64,000 nt of DNA from contig NZ_LGAA01000018.1 of assembly GCF_001294465.1 (NCBI RefSeq), forward strand, positions 310,001 through 374,000, written 5' to 3'. Under the pieces are notes generated by a model. The model searched no databases. It saw nothing but the letters and a program-made list of their open reading frames with translations, and had not been told where the DNA came from. Below, piece by piece: positions 21,969 through 31,585 of this stretch. The position numbers were made by a program, and so were the translations under genes. Source of the stretch: Moellerella wisconsensis ATCC 35017. GTDB taxonomy: Bacteria; Pseudomonadota; Gammaproteobacteria; Enterobacterales; Enterobacteriaceae. How positions within the stretch are numbered: position 1 is the stretch's first letter; each line of letters begins with the position of its first letter.

Positions 21969-21999
21969 ATTACTGGCATCAGGATAAGGTGCCAGTAAT
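21969..21999 (+). other. 10-bp inverted repeat just upstream of yfeH
   Basis: ATTACTGGCA at 21969-21978 pairs with TGCCAGTAAT at 21990-21999 (11-base loop). It ends 18 bases before the yfeH ATG. It may end ydgJ transcription or form a 5' leader hairpin; no clear U-tract follows, so its role is open. Confidence 0.6.
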
Positions 22000-22017
22000 A
22001 TTATATTGAGAAGTAAT

Positions 22018-23004
22018 ATGCCTTGGCTAAATAAATTAAAAATCGACCCGTTTCTTATTACCATGCTATTGGTGATTGGAATTGCGAGTATTTTTCCTTG
22101 CGAAGGTGAGGTTAAAATAGGCTTTAAATACTTAACGGTTGCTGCGATAGCACTGCTATTTTTTATGCATGGCGCTAAATTATCGCGGGAAGCGATAATG
22201 GCGGGCATTCGTCATTGGCGGCTGCATTTGTTGGTGTTTAGCAGTACTTTTATTGTGTTTCCGATTTTAGGGCTGGGCATGCACTTTATGGTGCCAGAAT
22301 GGATGTCGCCTACGGTATATATGGGCTTTCTTTATCTATGTGCTTTGCCCGCAACAGTACAGTCAGCGATAGCCTTTACTTCGGTAGCCGGAGGCAATGT
22401 CGCAGCGGCAGTTTGTAGTGCTTCGGCATCCAGTATTCTTGGGGTGTTTTTATCGCCTATATTAGTTGGGATGTTGATGGACGCTGATGGTAGCCAAGCT
22501 GTAGATACTTTTAATGCGATTGGCTCAATTTTACTGCAACTGATGCTTCCGTTTATCGTTGGACATCTGGCGAGGCCGTTAATTGAAAAATGGATTAATC
22601 GTCATCGTAAATTAATTAATATCACTGACCGTTCATCGATTTTATTAGTGGTCTATGTTGCTTTTAGTGAAGCAGTGGTTGAAGGGATCTGGCAAAAAAT
22701 CGATGCTTTTTCGTTATTGATGATTTGTGTAGTGAGCTGCTTACTGTTATTGGTGATAATTGTGATGAATATTGCTGCAGCGAGATTACTGAAATTTAGT
22801 AAGCCCGATGAAATTACGATTGTTTTTTGTGGTTCAAAGAAAAGTCTGGCGAATGGTGTACCTATGGCGAATGTATTATTTCCGGCATCTGTCGTTGGGG
22901 TGATTTTATTGCCATTAATGATTTTCCATCAAATCCAATTGATGGTTTGTGCGGTACTTGCACAACGCTACGCTAATCAGGGAGCTAAGCAAAAAGCCGA
23001 ATAA
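22018..23004 (+). CDS. yfeH: YfeH-type bile acid:sodium symporter family transporter
   Basis: The ATG at 22018 gives 328 residues; a TTG at 22006 is less likely. About ten hydrophobic helices are visible. The signatures ALLFFMHGAKLSREAI, LPATVQSAIAFTSVAGGN, FCGSKKSLANGVPMAN and PLMIFHQIQLMVCAVLA match E. coli YfeH almost word for word. Family members are Na+-coupled symporters of organic anions, but the substrate of YfeH is not firmly known. In E. coli yfeH is not located between ydgJ and add, so this is a local rearrangement. Confidence 0.93.
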   Translation: MPWLNKLKIDPFLITMLLVIGIASIFPCEGEVKIGFKYLTVAAIALLFFMHGAKLSREAIMAGIRHWRLHLLVFSSTFIVFPILGLGMHFMVPEWMSPTVYMGFLYLCALPATVQSAIAFTSVAGGNVAAAVCSASASSILGVFLSPILVGMLMDADGSQAVDTFNAIGSILLQLMLPFIVGHLARPLIEKWINRHRKLINITDRSSILLVVYVAFSEAVVEGIWQKIDAFSLLMICVVSCLLLLVIIVMNIAAARLLKFSKPDEITIVFCGSKKSLANGVPMANVLFPASVVGVILLPLMIFHQIQLMVCAVLAQRYANQGAKQKAE

Positions 23005-23202
23005 GCCCGAGATCTCGGCGTAACTATTTGATGACTGAAAAATAATAAATTGATACATACGCAATAATTGTCTAATACCGATATGTTGTTTAGATATTTG
23101 GAATCTGTTCTGAGTATAGACTTGAGTTCATCAATAGAGCTTAAGCGGTTTAGCGTGGCTTATGATTTGTCAATTTGTCATCACGGTAGGTTAAACTCGT
23201 TT

Positions 23203-23236
23203 AATTTAGTAGGTCACATCATTGACCTACTAAATT
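23203..23236. terminator. Perfect 14-bp hairpin between yfeH and add
   Basis: AATTTAGTAGGTCA (23203-23216) pairs with TGACCTACTAAATT (23223-23236) around the loop CATCAT. It lies between two convergent genes, 20 bases past the add stop. No long U-tract follows, so termination efficiency is uncertain. Confidence 0.7.
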
Positions 23237-23256
23237 GACCGATTCGATTAAATAAG

Positions 23257-24261
23257 CTATTTACGTTGTGCAGCAATTTCAATTAATTGCTGTTTTTCTG
23301 TGGCGCTTAAAAATGCCATACGTAGACCGTTGCGCTGCGCTTGTAAAATCTCTGCGGGAGTTAACCCAGCATCGCTAGCCGCGAGTTGATACTCATGAGC
23401 TATCTCTATTCCTTGTACCGCCGGATCATCGGTATTGATGGATACAATAACCTGATCGGCTAAGAATTTCCTTAATGGATGCTCTGCCAGAGAAGCTACG
23501 GTACTGGTTTGCAGATTAGAGGTTAAGCAGCTTTCAATTCCAATCTCTTGGGCAACCAAATAATCCATTAATTGAGGATCTTGTATGGCTTTAACGCCGT
23601 GACCAATCCGCTCGGCGCCGAGTTGATTTATCGCTTGCCAAATACTGGCGGGACCCGCAGCCTCGCCGGCGTGTACCGTTATATGCCAACCCGCATCTTT
23701 GGCTTGGGTAAAATGCGAATGGAATAACTCCCCTGGGAAACCGAGCTCGTCTCCGGCTAAATCGAGGGCACAGATATGGTCTTTATGCGCTAATAATCCA
23801 TCCAACTCTTGTTGGCACGCCTCGCGTCCAAAAGTTCGGCTTAAAATACCGATTAAATTAATTTTTATGGGATATTTTTTAACTCCCGCTTGAATGCCTG
23901 CGATTACTGCCTCGACAACACCATCGATAGGTAATTGGTGTTTCATCGCCATATAATAGGGAGAAAAACGCAGCTCGGCGTAGTCAATTCCTGCATGATA
24001 GGCATCTTCTACATTTTCAAAAGCTACACGATAACAGGCGGCTAGATCGGCCAATACTGCCACACCCCAATCAAGTTTTTGTAGAAAACCGAGTAAGTCT
24101 GGTTGATTGCTAAGCACTTGAACATGAGGGCGTAATGCTTCTAATTCATCCGCAGGCAGAGCGATATTGTGCTGTCTTGCAAGAGATAATATGGTTTGTG
24201 GACGAATATTGCCATCAAGATGTCGGTGTAAGTCGGTCAATGGAATAGTATGGTTTATCAT
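23257..24261 (-). CDS. add: Adenosine deaminase
   Basis: The 334-residue zinc enzyme converts adenosine and deoxyadenosine to inosine forms in purine salvage. Metal ligands H12 and H14 are in DLHRHLDG and H197 in TVHAGE, with E200 the proton donor, H221 in IGHG, and D278 in SINTDDP. Length equals E. coli Add (333). It stands alone on the minus strand between yfeH and ydgA, with hairpins at both ends. Confidence 0.97.
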   Translation of the reverse strand: MINHTIPLTDLHRHLDGNIRPQTILSLARQHNIALPADELEALRPHVQVLSNQPDLLGFLQKLDWGVAVLADLAACYRVAFENVEDAYHAGIDYAELRFSPYYMAMKHQLPIDGVVEAVIAGIQAGVKKYPIKINLIGILSRTFGREACQQELDGLLAHKDHICALDLAGDELGFPGELFHSHFTQAKDAGWHITVHAGEAAGPASIWQAINQLGAERIGHGVKAIQDPQLMDYLVAQEIGIESCLTSNLQTSTVASLAEHPLRKFLADQVIVSINTDDPAVQGIEIAHEYQLAASDAGLTPAEILQAQRNGLRMAFLSATEKQQLIEIAAQRK

Positions 24262-24302
24262 GCAATTCTCGTCCTTTTAGTCTATATAGTGAAACGAATA
24301 AT

Positions 24303-24338
24303 AAAAAACGCCAGTCAAAGAGATTGACTGGCGTTTTA
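24303..24338 (-). terminator. ydgA terminator
   Basis: AACGCCAGTCAA (24307-24318) pairs with TTGACTGGCGTT (24324-24335) around AGAGA. Runs of A on the left and T on the right make it bidirectional; it lies between the ydgA stop and the add start, so it mainly serves ydgA. Confidence 0.9.
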
Positions 24339-24381
24339 ACAAAAAGATAAATGATATTAACAATAACTTAAACTGAAATTA

Positions 24382-26007
24382 TTATTGTGCCGCTGGAGCC
24401 TGTTCACTTACAGCTGGAACTTCAATTTCTTCTTGTACATCAATCTGTTCTTCAGGTTGTTCTTCAGCAGTTGGTGTCATGACATGCATTTTAGTCAGGA
24501 AATCAGCTAAAGCAAATTTCTGGCCATTAACCATAATGTCATTGCCGTCAAATTTGAATGACATAGTTAATGCATCATCGCTATTGACCATCCAAGGCGT
24601 TGGTTTTTGCTTGGCTTTTTCTGCACGTTGTTCGTCAGTTAAGAACATATCTTCATAGGGTGAAGAGAACATATCAGCAGTTAATGGCGCTTCAATGGTA
24701 GTTAATTCTTGAGTCGCTTGTTCGGTGAACGCTTTTTTCTCTTCTGCGTTAACTACTTTACCTGAATCAATGCTGTGCGACTGGGCAATCGCTTCGATAA
24801 GCATAGGTTTTGACAGTTTGATGTTCATATCAAAGCTTTTAAACAGTTTTTTCACGGCTTCGTCAGCTTTGTTAGACATTCCTAAATTAGTTAATTCTTC
24901 CGGTGTCCATGCATTGAAATCTATTGACAGGTCAAAGTTGCTTTCGCCAGCCGCATTTTTCCAAGACAGTGGGGAAATAGCAAATTGTGGATTTGATTTC
25001 ATCAATTCAGGCAGACTTGTTGATAGCATACGCATCGCTAATTGATCAGCAACATACGGTAAGCTGCCATCCGATAAACTTTGTGAAATTGCTTCGTTGT
25101 AATCAGTAATGAATTTGCCCAAGGCTTCGGCACTTACACGATCCATTGATAATGACATTTTACCTGAGCCTAAGTTTTGGCCGAGAACGTCTAAATCATC
25201 AATGCTATAAGTCAAACTTCCTTTGGCATTTTTATCTGCAACAGAAGTCGCTGAATTAACCTTTAAGTTTTTGAAAGAGAAGGCAGTGTTATTATTATTA
25301 ACATCAACATTTTCAACAACTAAAGCTTGATCGCCAGTATAAAAACCATAGTCAGTCTTTGTGATATCACTCGTAAACTTCAGGCCTTTTAATACCATGC
25401 TTTCTTTTTCAGCATCGCTAGAAATAACGGTATTGTCACTGGTTAAAGAAGCTTTAATATCTTTTAGATCTGCGGTACCTTCAAATACGAATTTTGCACC
25501 ACTGAATTTTAGGCTATTACCATTTTCAGTAATATCTAATGGAATAATATCAAATGTTGAATCGATACCTTTGCCGTAACCGATAACAGTAGTACCGTTG
25601 ATTAATGATTTACCGTCGGTATATTTAAACAGTTTCTCAGTTACTTTGTTGTTAGCCAGTTCAACATGTGTCGCAGCTAATTTTGGCATTAAATTAAATT
25701 TAGCCACTTGAGATACAGGGAAAGGACCATGATCAATGTTAGTTTTAATCACGATAGCATCGGAGTTATCGGTAGAATCCGCACTAGTGATCAGAACATC
25801 TGCATTAGAACTGAAGATACCACGTTGATAATTTTCAACTTTTAACACAATTCCAGTATCTGGCAGGCTAACGGCCAACGCTTGGTTAGTTTTTTCAATC
25901 ACGCGACTGAATTCAGATTCAACTTTAGAACCTGTGTACCATGATGCGCCCGTCCATACTGCGCCTACTGCGATAATAACGCCAACCGCGACTAATGACT
26001 TTTTCAT
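24382..26007 (-). CDS. ydgA: YdgA family protein (DUF945)
   Basis: The protein has about 541 residues when started at MKKSLVAVGVIIAVGAVW (ATG at 26007), as in E. coli YdgA; ATGs at 26016 and upstream are alternatives, and AAAGGA lies 9-14 bases from the candidates. A single N-terminal membrane helix (or signal anchor) is followed by a long periplasmic DUF945 domain and a Pro/Glu-rich C-terminal tail ending PAVSEQAPAAQ. Function is unknown in the family; periplasmic location is expected. Gene order ydgA-manA-fumC-tus matches E. coli. Confidence 0.9.
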   Translation of the reverse strand: MKKSLVAVGVIIAVGAVWTGASWYTGSKVESEFSRVIEKTNQALAVSLPDTGIVLKVENYQRGIFSSNADVLITSADSTDNSDAIVIKTNIDHGPFPVSQVAKFNLMPKLAATHVELANNKVTEKLFKYTDGKSLINGTTVIGYGKGIDSTFDIIPLDITENGNSLKFSGAKFVFEGTADLKDIKASLTSDNTVISSDAEKESMVLKGLKFTSDITKTDYGFYTGDQALVVENVDVNNNNTAFSFKNLKVNSATSVADKNAKGSLTYSIDDLDVLGQNLGSGKMSLSMDRVSAEALGKFITDYNEAISQSLSDGSLPYVADQLAMRMLSTSLPELMKSNPQFAISPLSWKNAAGESNFDLSIDFNAWTPEELTNLGMSNKADEAVKKLFKSFDMNIKLSKPMLIEAIAQSHSIDSGKVVNAEEKKAFTEQATQELTTIEAPLTADMFSSPYEDMFLTDEQRAEKAKQKPTPWMVNSDDALTMSFKFDGNDIMVNGQKFALADFLTKMHVMTPTAEEQPEEQIDVQEEIEVPAVSEQAPAAQ

Positions 26008-26029
26008 GCTGAACATCCATCCTTTCTGT

Positions 26030-26046
26030 CCGTTGTAACACAACGG
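26030..26046. promoter_or_regulatory. Palindrome in the ydgA leader
   Basis: CCGTTGT and ACAACGG flank AAC, making a perfect 17-base palindrome 23 bases upstream of the ydgA start. It could be an operator or an RNA hairpin. Its GTTGTAAC core superficially resembles Ter but lacks the rest of that motif. Confidence 0.45.
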
Positions 26047-26124
26047 TGCTTAATACGAATTACGAAAATTTATATTGCCGTCTATTGAAAAAAATCAATG
26101 ACGAGTAAAATACAAAGTTAATGA

Positions 26125-27300
26125 CTACAAATTATAGGCTCTGGCCAGTTTACCATGACCGTTTATATAAGCTAACTTATCAGAAGCAGGGAGAAAAATA
26201 GATTCGCCAGCAATAATTAACAACTCATCATTATTGGATGTTATTTTAATTTCGCCTTCAATACAAAACAGGATTGAAGCGGTTTCATTCTCTATTTTAG
26301 TCTGCATTTGATTAATAGAATATATACAAAATGCAAAATCTTCTACAGGTATATCGTATTTACAGATATTTCCATTTATTTGAGGTTCAGAAAATAAAGA
26401 TTCTACCTCTTTAGGGATAAAATCAACATTAGCAATTAATTCTGGAATATCAATATGCTTATTGGTTAAACCTGCACGTAATACATTATCTGAATTAGCC
26501 ATTATTTCTAATCCGACGCCTTCAATATAAGCGTGCGGAGTTCTAGCGTAAAGAAACATCGCTTCTCCAGGCTGTAATTCAATCACATTTAACAGTAACG
26601 GTGAGAATAAGCCATTATCTTCAGGATAAAGACTAGCCATTTTTTTAATTGTATTCCAAGGTTCACCTTGACGGCTATTAAGCGCAGATTTTAACACGCC
26701 AAGCGCGCGTTCTTTTTGTTCTCCAGATAAACTAAGAATTTGTGCAAATAATTTTGCCAGTTTTTCTTCGGTCGGCTGTTGAACAAATAATTGAATTTCA
26801 GGATGTGCCGCAGAGACAAAATCAAGAAGATTGGCAATTTCAGCTAATGGACGGAACGCATTCATCGCTTTAAACGGAGTAAGAGCGTAAATTAATTCGG
26901 GTTTATGATTATCATCTTTATAATTTCGATTTGGTGAATCCAGTGCAATGCCCGCAGCATTTTCTTTAGCGAAGCCGACTTCAGCATAAGTTTTATTCGG
27001 ATGAACTTGAATCGATAGAGGCTGTGCGGCGCATAATACTTTAAACAAAAATGGCAATTGATTGAATTTATAAGCTATTTTCTCGCCGAGAGTGGCAATT
27101 GGATCAGCTTCAATCAATGATTTTAAACTGATTAATTTATGCGTTGAACTATCCATAACTCGAGAGCTGGCTTTGGGATGGGCACCCATCCACAATTCTG
27201 CCATGGGTAAATTATCAGGATTTTGTATGCCATAAAGTGACGTTAAGGCTTTTTTACTTCCCCAAGCATAATTTTGAATTTGATTGGTCATTTTTAACAT
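26125..27300 (-). CDS. manA: Mannose-6-phosphate isomerase, class I
   Basis: The zinc enzyme interconverts mannose-6-phosphate and fructose-6-phosphate. The ATG at 27300 (391 residues, GAGGG seven bases upstream) reproduces the E. coli start MLK..NQIQNYAWGSK. Family signatures are QPLSIQVHPNK (zinc-binding Q and H), DDNHKPELIYAL and EVMANSDNVLRAGLT. It is convergent with nothing and co-directional with ydgA, 81 bases upstream of it, as in E. coli. Longer starts up to 27375 add residues without family match. Confidence 0.96.
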   Translation of the reverse strand: MLKMTNQIQNYAWGSKKALTSLYGIQNPDNLPMAELWMGAHPKASSRVMDSSTHKLISLKSLIEADPIATLGEKIAYKFNQLPFLFKVLCAAQPLSIQVHPNKTYAEVGFAKENAAGIALDSPNRNYKDDNHKPELIYALTPFKAMNAFRPLAEIANLLDFVSAAHPEIQLFVQQPTEEKLAKLFAQILSLSGEQKERALGVLKSALNSRQGEPWNTIKKMASLYPEDNGLFSPLLLNVIELQPGEAMFLYARTPHAYIEGVGLEIMANSDNVLRAGLTNKHIDIPELIANVDFIPKEVESLFSEPQINGNICKYDIPVEDFAFCIYSINQMQTKIENETASILFCIEGEIKITSNNDELLIIAGESIFLPASDKLAYINGHGKLARAYNL

Positions 27301-27480
27301 CGCAAAACCCTCATTAGTGATAAAATCAACATATTTCCTTTTAACTACAATACAATAAACACGCATAAGTCGCATAATTGAAATTAAATTTATGGCATCA
27401 TATGTTCATCGATTTTTAGTTTTCTGTTCAACAGATTGTTCATAATTTAATTTTTCTGTGTACTAAGTAAGGAGAAAGTA

Positions 27481-28875
27481 ATGGCAGCTAATCGCATTGA
27501 AAAAGACTCAATGGGACCCATTGAAGTACCTGCTGACCAGTTGTGGGGAGCGCAAACTCAGCGTTCTTTAGAACATTTCCGTATTTCGGTAGAAAAAATG
27601 CCTGTTGCATTGATTCATGCACTGGCATTAACCAAGAAAGCGGCAGCCTGCGTCAACATGGATTTAGGATTATTACCGAAGGATCGCGGAGAGGCAATTA
27701 CTGCTGCTGCTGACGAAGTTCTGGCGGGTAAACACCCAACAGAATTCCCGCTGGCTATTTGGCAGACGGGCTCCGGTACACAAAGTAACATGAATATGAA
27801 CGAAGTGCTGGCTAATCGTGGTAGTGAAATTCTCGGCGGTCAACGCGGTAACGAACGCCTTATCCATCCTAATGATGATGTGAATAAAAGCCAAAGTTCT
27901 AATGATGTATTCCCAACAGCAATGCATGTAGCTGCGGTTACTGCATTGCGTGAACAATTATTACCGGAATTAAAGCAACTTCAGCAGACATTAGCGGCCA
28001 AAGCAGAAGCATTTAAAGATATCGTTAAAATTGGCCGTACTCATTTACAAGATGCCACTCCATTGACTCTTGGTCAAGAAATCTCAGGCTGGGCAGCGAT
28101 GTTATCCTATAATATCAAGCATGTAGAGGAGAGTATTCCTCATCTATGCGAGCTAGCACTAGGGGGTACAGCAGTAGGCACTGGACTAAATACACACCCT
28201 GAATATGCAGTACGTGTCGCGAAAAAAATTGCTGAGTTATCTGGTCAGCCGTTTGTGACCTCACCCAATAAATTTGAAGCGTTAGCAACTTGTGATGCAT
28301 TAGTTCATGGCCATGGTGCGTTGAAAGGGCTAGCAGCTTCGTTGATGAAAATTGCCAATGACGTACGTTGGTTATCATCAGGCCCTCGTTGTGGAATCGG
28401 CGAAATTTCTATTCCTGAAAATGAACCGGGCAGCTCAATTATGCCAGGTAAAGTTAACCCAACACAGTGTGAAGCAGTTACTATGTTATGCGCACAGGTT
28501 ATGGGTAACGATGTAGCCATTAATATTGGTGGCGCATCAGGTAACTTTGAATTAAACGTTTTCCGTCCAATGATTATTGATAACTTCTTACAATCAGTCC
28601 GTTTATTGGCTGATGGAATGCGCAGTTTCAATGAGCATTGTGCGATAGGAATTGAACCAAACCGTGAGCGTATTGATAAGTTATTGCATGAATCATTAAT
28701 GCTAGTGACCGCATTAAATACCCATATCGGTTATGATAAAGCCGCTGAAATTGCTAAAAAAGCCCATAAAGAAGGATTAACACTGAAGCAATCTGCATTG
28801 AAATTAGGTTATTTAACCGATGCTGAATTTGATGAGTGGGTACGTCCTGAAAATATGGTCGGTAGCATGAAATAA
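27481..28875 (+). CDS. fumC: Class II fumarase
   Basis: The 464-residue iron-free, oxygen-stable fumarase interconverts fumarate and malate. The lyase signature [13 protein letters not shown] and the active-site stretch [12 protein letters not shown] are present, along with [12 protein letters not shown]. Length is close to E. coli FumC (467). A ribosome site AAGGAG precedes the ATG. It is divergent from manA (180 bases between starts) and convergent with tus, with a strong terminator between. In E. coli fumC is SoxS-activated; I could not identify a soxbox here with confidence. fumA, present beside it in E. coli, is absent. Confidence 0.97.
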   Translation: MAANRIEKDSMGPIEVPADQLWGAQTQRSLEHFRISVEKMPVALIHALALTKKAAACVNMDLGLLPKDRGEAITAAADEVLAGKHPTEFPLAIWQTGSGTQSNMNMNEVLANRGSEILGGQRGNERLIHPNDDVNKSQSSNDVFPTAMHVAAVTALREQLLPELKQLQQTLAAKAEAFKDIVKIGRTHLQDATPLTLGQEISGWAAMLSYNIKHVEESIPHLCELALGGTAVGTGLNTHPEYAVRVAKKIAELSGQPFVTSPNKFEALATCDALVHGHGALKGLAASLMKIANDVRWLSSGPRCGIGEISIPENEPGSSIMPGKVNPTQCEAVTMLCAQVMGNDVAINIGGASGNFELNVFRPMIIDNFLQSVRLLADGMRSFNEHCAIGIEPNRERIDKLLHESLMLVTALNTHIGYDKAAEIAKKAHKEGLTLKQSALKLGYLTDAEFDEWVRPENMVGSMK

Positions 28876-28933
28876 TCGTCACTTTACGCTGAGCTATGTT
28901 TATTAGCTGAAGCAACATACATACCGTTATTAG

Positions 28934-28966
28934 AAAGCCATCTTAGCCGACTAAGATGGCTTTTAT
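28934..28966 (+). terminator. fumC terminator
   Basis: AAAGCCATCTTAG (28934-28946) pairs with CTAAGATGGCTTT (28951-28963) around CCGA, then T-rich sequence. A strong intrinsic terminator. Confidence 0.93.
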
Positions 28967-29050
28967 ATTATCCGTCTCTATCAATATAATTTTTATCATA
29001 AAGTTTGAATAATGATCTTAAGCCGTAAACAGTATTATTGCGGCTGAATA

Positions 29051-29974
29051 TTAAGGTAATTCACGATATAAATTTAACCTAGGAATTAATAATTCTAACG
29101 GTTTACTTTTCGGCTTATGTCGCAGTGTAATATTACTGGCATCGTAATCGTTCAAATCACCAATAATGATACTGTTTTCTATCGGCTCGATTAAAAAAAT
29201 TAATAATGGAAGAGGGCAGGCGTACTGGGTTTGTTTTTGCTGCTCGCTATTCCACACTCGAGCTATCGGCTGCACTTTAACCGGCCGTTGAGTTTTCAGG
29301 GTCACTGGTTCCCGCAAACTAGCGATAAGCCGTATTTCTTGATTAATTTGCTCAAGCCACTCCGAAGGTTGATAACCCGCAGGTGTCCGGCTATTCTCGT
29401 AGCTGAATTGCAGTTTATCTAACATTTGTGCTTTAGTGATTTTATTAATGATTTTTTTATTTGCCCAACCAAAACGGACGCTATTTGGTGACTTCACATA
29501 GGTGAGGGTGCGATAGGCATTTAAGGTAATTAATCCGTGAATATTGTCATGCACAAACTCAAAACGTTTATTCTCATCTACACCCGAAGCCTTGGTGACA
29601 ATGTATTTTAGTTGATGTTTTAATTTATTGATTTCATCAATTAGCGCTGTCAATTGTTGATAGTTGTCTGCTGATACGCTAAAGCATAGAGCACCGGGGA
29701 GTCTAATCGCAGATTTACTACTAACAGATTCAGACTTATCAAAGATAAACAGTAAGTTATACAGTTTTATTGCTTTATCTAAAGCAATTTTATTTTCTAA
29801 AGTATTCACACTTATTTGAGTTATTTCATCATGTTCTTGGCCTTTTTTTACCGAAGGTAGCTCAAATACCTTCGCTGCTAATAATTTTTGCTGCCGCAAA
29901 AGCTGACTAAATTCTGCGATTTTTTGTTCTAATTGATTGAAGCACTGATTGAGTTCTAGTTTAGGTTTTATCAT
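29051..29974 (-). CDS. tus: Tus, replication terminus site-binding protein
   Basis: The 307-residue protein (E. coli Tus 309) binds Ter sites and stops replication forks arriving from one side. Conserved blocks include SVRFGWANKKII and RPVKVQPIARVW, which carry DNA-contacting residues in the E. coli structure, and the end IPRLNLYRELP. Position next to fumC is as in E. coli. A Ter site covers the 4-26 bases upstream of the start codon, so Tus very likely represses its own synthesis, as at TerB in E. coli. No good ribosome site is seen in that overlap, fitting low expression. Confidence 0.96.
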   Translation of the reverse strand: MIKPKLELNQCFNQLEQKIAEFSQLLRQQKLLAAKVFELPSVKKGQEHDEITQISVNTLENKIALDKAIKLYNLLFIFDKSESVSSKSAIRLPGALCFSVSADNYQQLTALIDEINKLKHQLKYIVTKASGVDENKRFEFVHDNIHGLITLNAYRTLTYVKSPNSVRFGWANKKIINKITKAQMLDKLQFSYENSRTPAGYQPSEWLEQINQEIRLIASLREPVTLKTQRPVKVQPIARVWNSEQQKQTQYACPLPLLIFLIEPIENSIIIGDLNDYDASNITLRHKPKSKPLELLIPRLNLYRELP

Positions 29975-29977
29975 AGT

Positions 29978-30000
29978 TATTAGTTACAACATGCAATTGT
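29978..30000 (-). promoter_or_regulatory. Ter replication-arrest site at the tus promoter
   Basis: Read on the minus strand, positions 8-20 of the 23-bp Ter consensus are a perfect ATGTTGTAACTAA, and the G at position 6 (whose partner C flips into Tus) is kept. Only the outermost positions differ from E. coli TerB. The C6 (non-permissive) face points to higher coordinates, so forks coming from the dif side are blocked and forks from the left pass. Confidence 0.88.
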
Positions 30001-30197
30001 GTGGTAACCAAAGAGTAACACATAAACACCTGAGATAAAATACACGCTAAACAGTAAGGCCAATGTTGATTTTAAGTGCTCTAGATGCACGAGCAGAAAA
30101 ACTATATAACAAAGAAAAAAAGAAGGGTGCAAGAAACCAATAGTGATGTCGATTACTGCGATAAAACAGTATCGAGACACCACTATTTATAGGGCGC

Positions 30198-31466
30198 TTA
30201 GATAGGGAGGATATCAGCTTGTTGTTTTAATTTTAAGGCAATCAATAATCCAAATATTAACATTGCAGCAATAAAATAGACCACACCAGACCAGCCAAAA
30301 TGTACCCAGAAGATGCCGCCAACCGTACCAGCTATACTCGAACCAGCATAATAGCTGAATAAATACAGTGACGAAGCTTGGCCTCGTGCGCGCTTAGCGC
30401 GGTGACCAACCCAACTGCTTGCCACAGAATGAGCAGCGAAAAATCCGGTTGTAAGGATTGTCATGCCAATAAAAATCAGTACGATATGGGAAAATAGTGT
30501 GATTAAAATACCGATTAACATCATTAATAACGCGGAAATTAACACCTTGGACATGCCAAACTTATTGGTCAAAGCGCCGGCTTTTGAAGCACTGTAAGTT
30601 CCAGTCAAATAAATAACCGATAAAAAACCTACTGCTGCCTGACTAAAGTTATATGGAGCTTCAAGCAATCGATAACCGATATAATTATACAGTGTGACAA
30701 AACCGCCCATTAATATAAATCCCTCAATAAATAACAACGGCAGGCCTTTATCGCGAAAATGCAGTTGAATATTGATCCATAGAGATTTAGGTTTGAGTGA
30801 GCTAGGTCTAAAATGCTGAGATTGCGGTAATAAACGCCAAAAGCTAATGGCTGCAATTAATGCCAATAGGCCGATGATGATCACTGCCACGCGCCAAGAA
30901 TAGTAGTCGGCAATAACCCCGGTCGCTAGACGGCCACTCATCCCACCAATTGAGTTACCGCTAATATATAAACCCATCGATAAGGCAATATAGCTGGGAT
31001 GGATCTCCTCGCTTAAATAAGTCATAGCCACAGCAGCAACGCCGCTTAATGATAATCCAACTAATGCACGTACTATTAATATTCCTTGCCAACTTTGCAT
31101 CACCGAACTGAGTAAGGTAAATAATGCCGCGCAAGTTAATGCGATCACCATAACATTTTTGCGTCCGATAGCATCTGAGATAGGACCAGTAATTAATAAT
31201 CCTAATGCCATCATCCCCGTACATAATGAAAGTGATAAACTTGCCGTGGCTGGAGAAACATTAAAATCTTCTGATAATAAAGGCAGAATAGGTTGTACAA
31301 AATAGAGTAGGGCGAAAGTGGCTAACCCGACGGTAAAAAATGATAAAGTGACCCGTAAATATAAAGCGTCATTACGCTGAATAAAATGTTTATTTTGCGG
31401 TTTGAGCGCCGACGTCTTTTGGCTCGGAATGGATTCTTCAACCCTCGGTTTATCGGAGATATTCAC
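30198..31466 (-). CDS. ynfM: MFS transporter YnfM
   Basis: The 422-residue major-facilitator protein has twelve predicted helices. MFS motif A appears as GPISDAIGRKN. A cytoplasmic N-terminal extension of about 35 polar residues precedes the first helix. Sequence and context (divergent from a LysR gene next to mlc and a bioD-like gene) match E. coli ynfM, an uncharacterised efflux-type transporter; arabinose efflux has been suggested for relatives. The intergenic 119 bases should contain both promoters and LysR sites. Confidence 0.9.
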   Translation of the reverse strand: MNISDKPRVEESIPSQKTSALKPQNKHFIQRNDALYLRVTLSFFTVGLATFALLYFVQPILPLLSEDFNVSPATASLSLSLCTGMMALGLLITGPISDAIGRKNVMVIALTCAALFTLLSSVMQSWQGILIVRALVGLSLSGVAAVAMTYLSEEIHPSYIALSMGLYISGNSIGGMSGRLATGVIADYYSWRVAVIIIGLLALIAAISFWRLLPQSQHFRPSSLKPKSLWINIQLHFRDKGLPLLFIEGFILMGGFVTLYNYIGYRLLEAPYNFSQAAVGFLSVIYLTGTYSASKAGALTNKFGMSKVLISALLMMLIGILITLFSHIVLIFIGMTILTTGFFAAHSVASSWVGHRAKRARGQASSLYLFSYYAGSSIAGTVGGIFWVHFGWSGVVYFIAAMLIFGLLIALKLKQQADILPI

Positions 31467-31585
31467 GTATTCTGTCCTTAGATTATCACTATTTTTAAAG
31501 TGGAGATCACAGAATAGAAACTTAGTACTTTTTTGTCTAATATATTAATGGTCTAGATTGATATGAAAAGGATCTCAATTAGAAA

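Noticed and set aside
23007-23018. CCGAGATCTCGG palindrome after yfeH as a terminator
   Set aside because: It has no loop and no T-tract. The 14-bp hairpin at 23203 is a better end signal.
25426-25444. Half matS site (TTGTCAC) in ydgA
   Set aside because: The left half is not GTGAC, so the palindrome is incomplete. Other lone GTCAC or GTGAC words were dropped for the same reason.
29980-30183. 67-residue hydrophobic leftward frame upstream of tus
   Set aside because: It starts at GTG, has no good ribosome site and overlaps the Ter site. No family is recognised. A tiny membrane protein cannot be ruled out.
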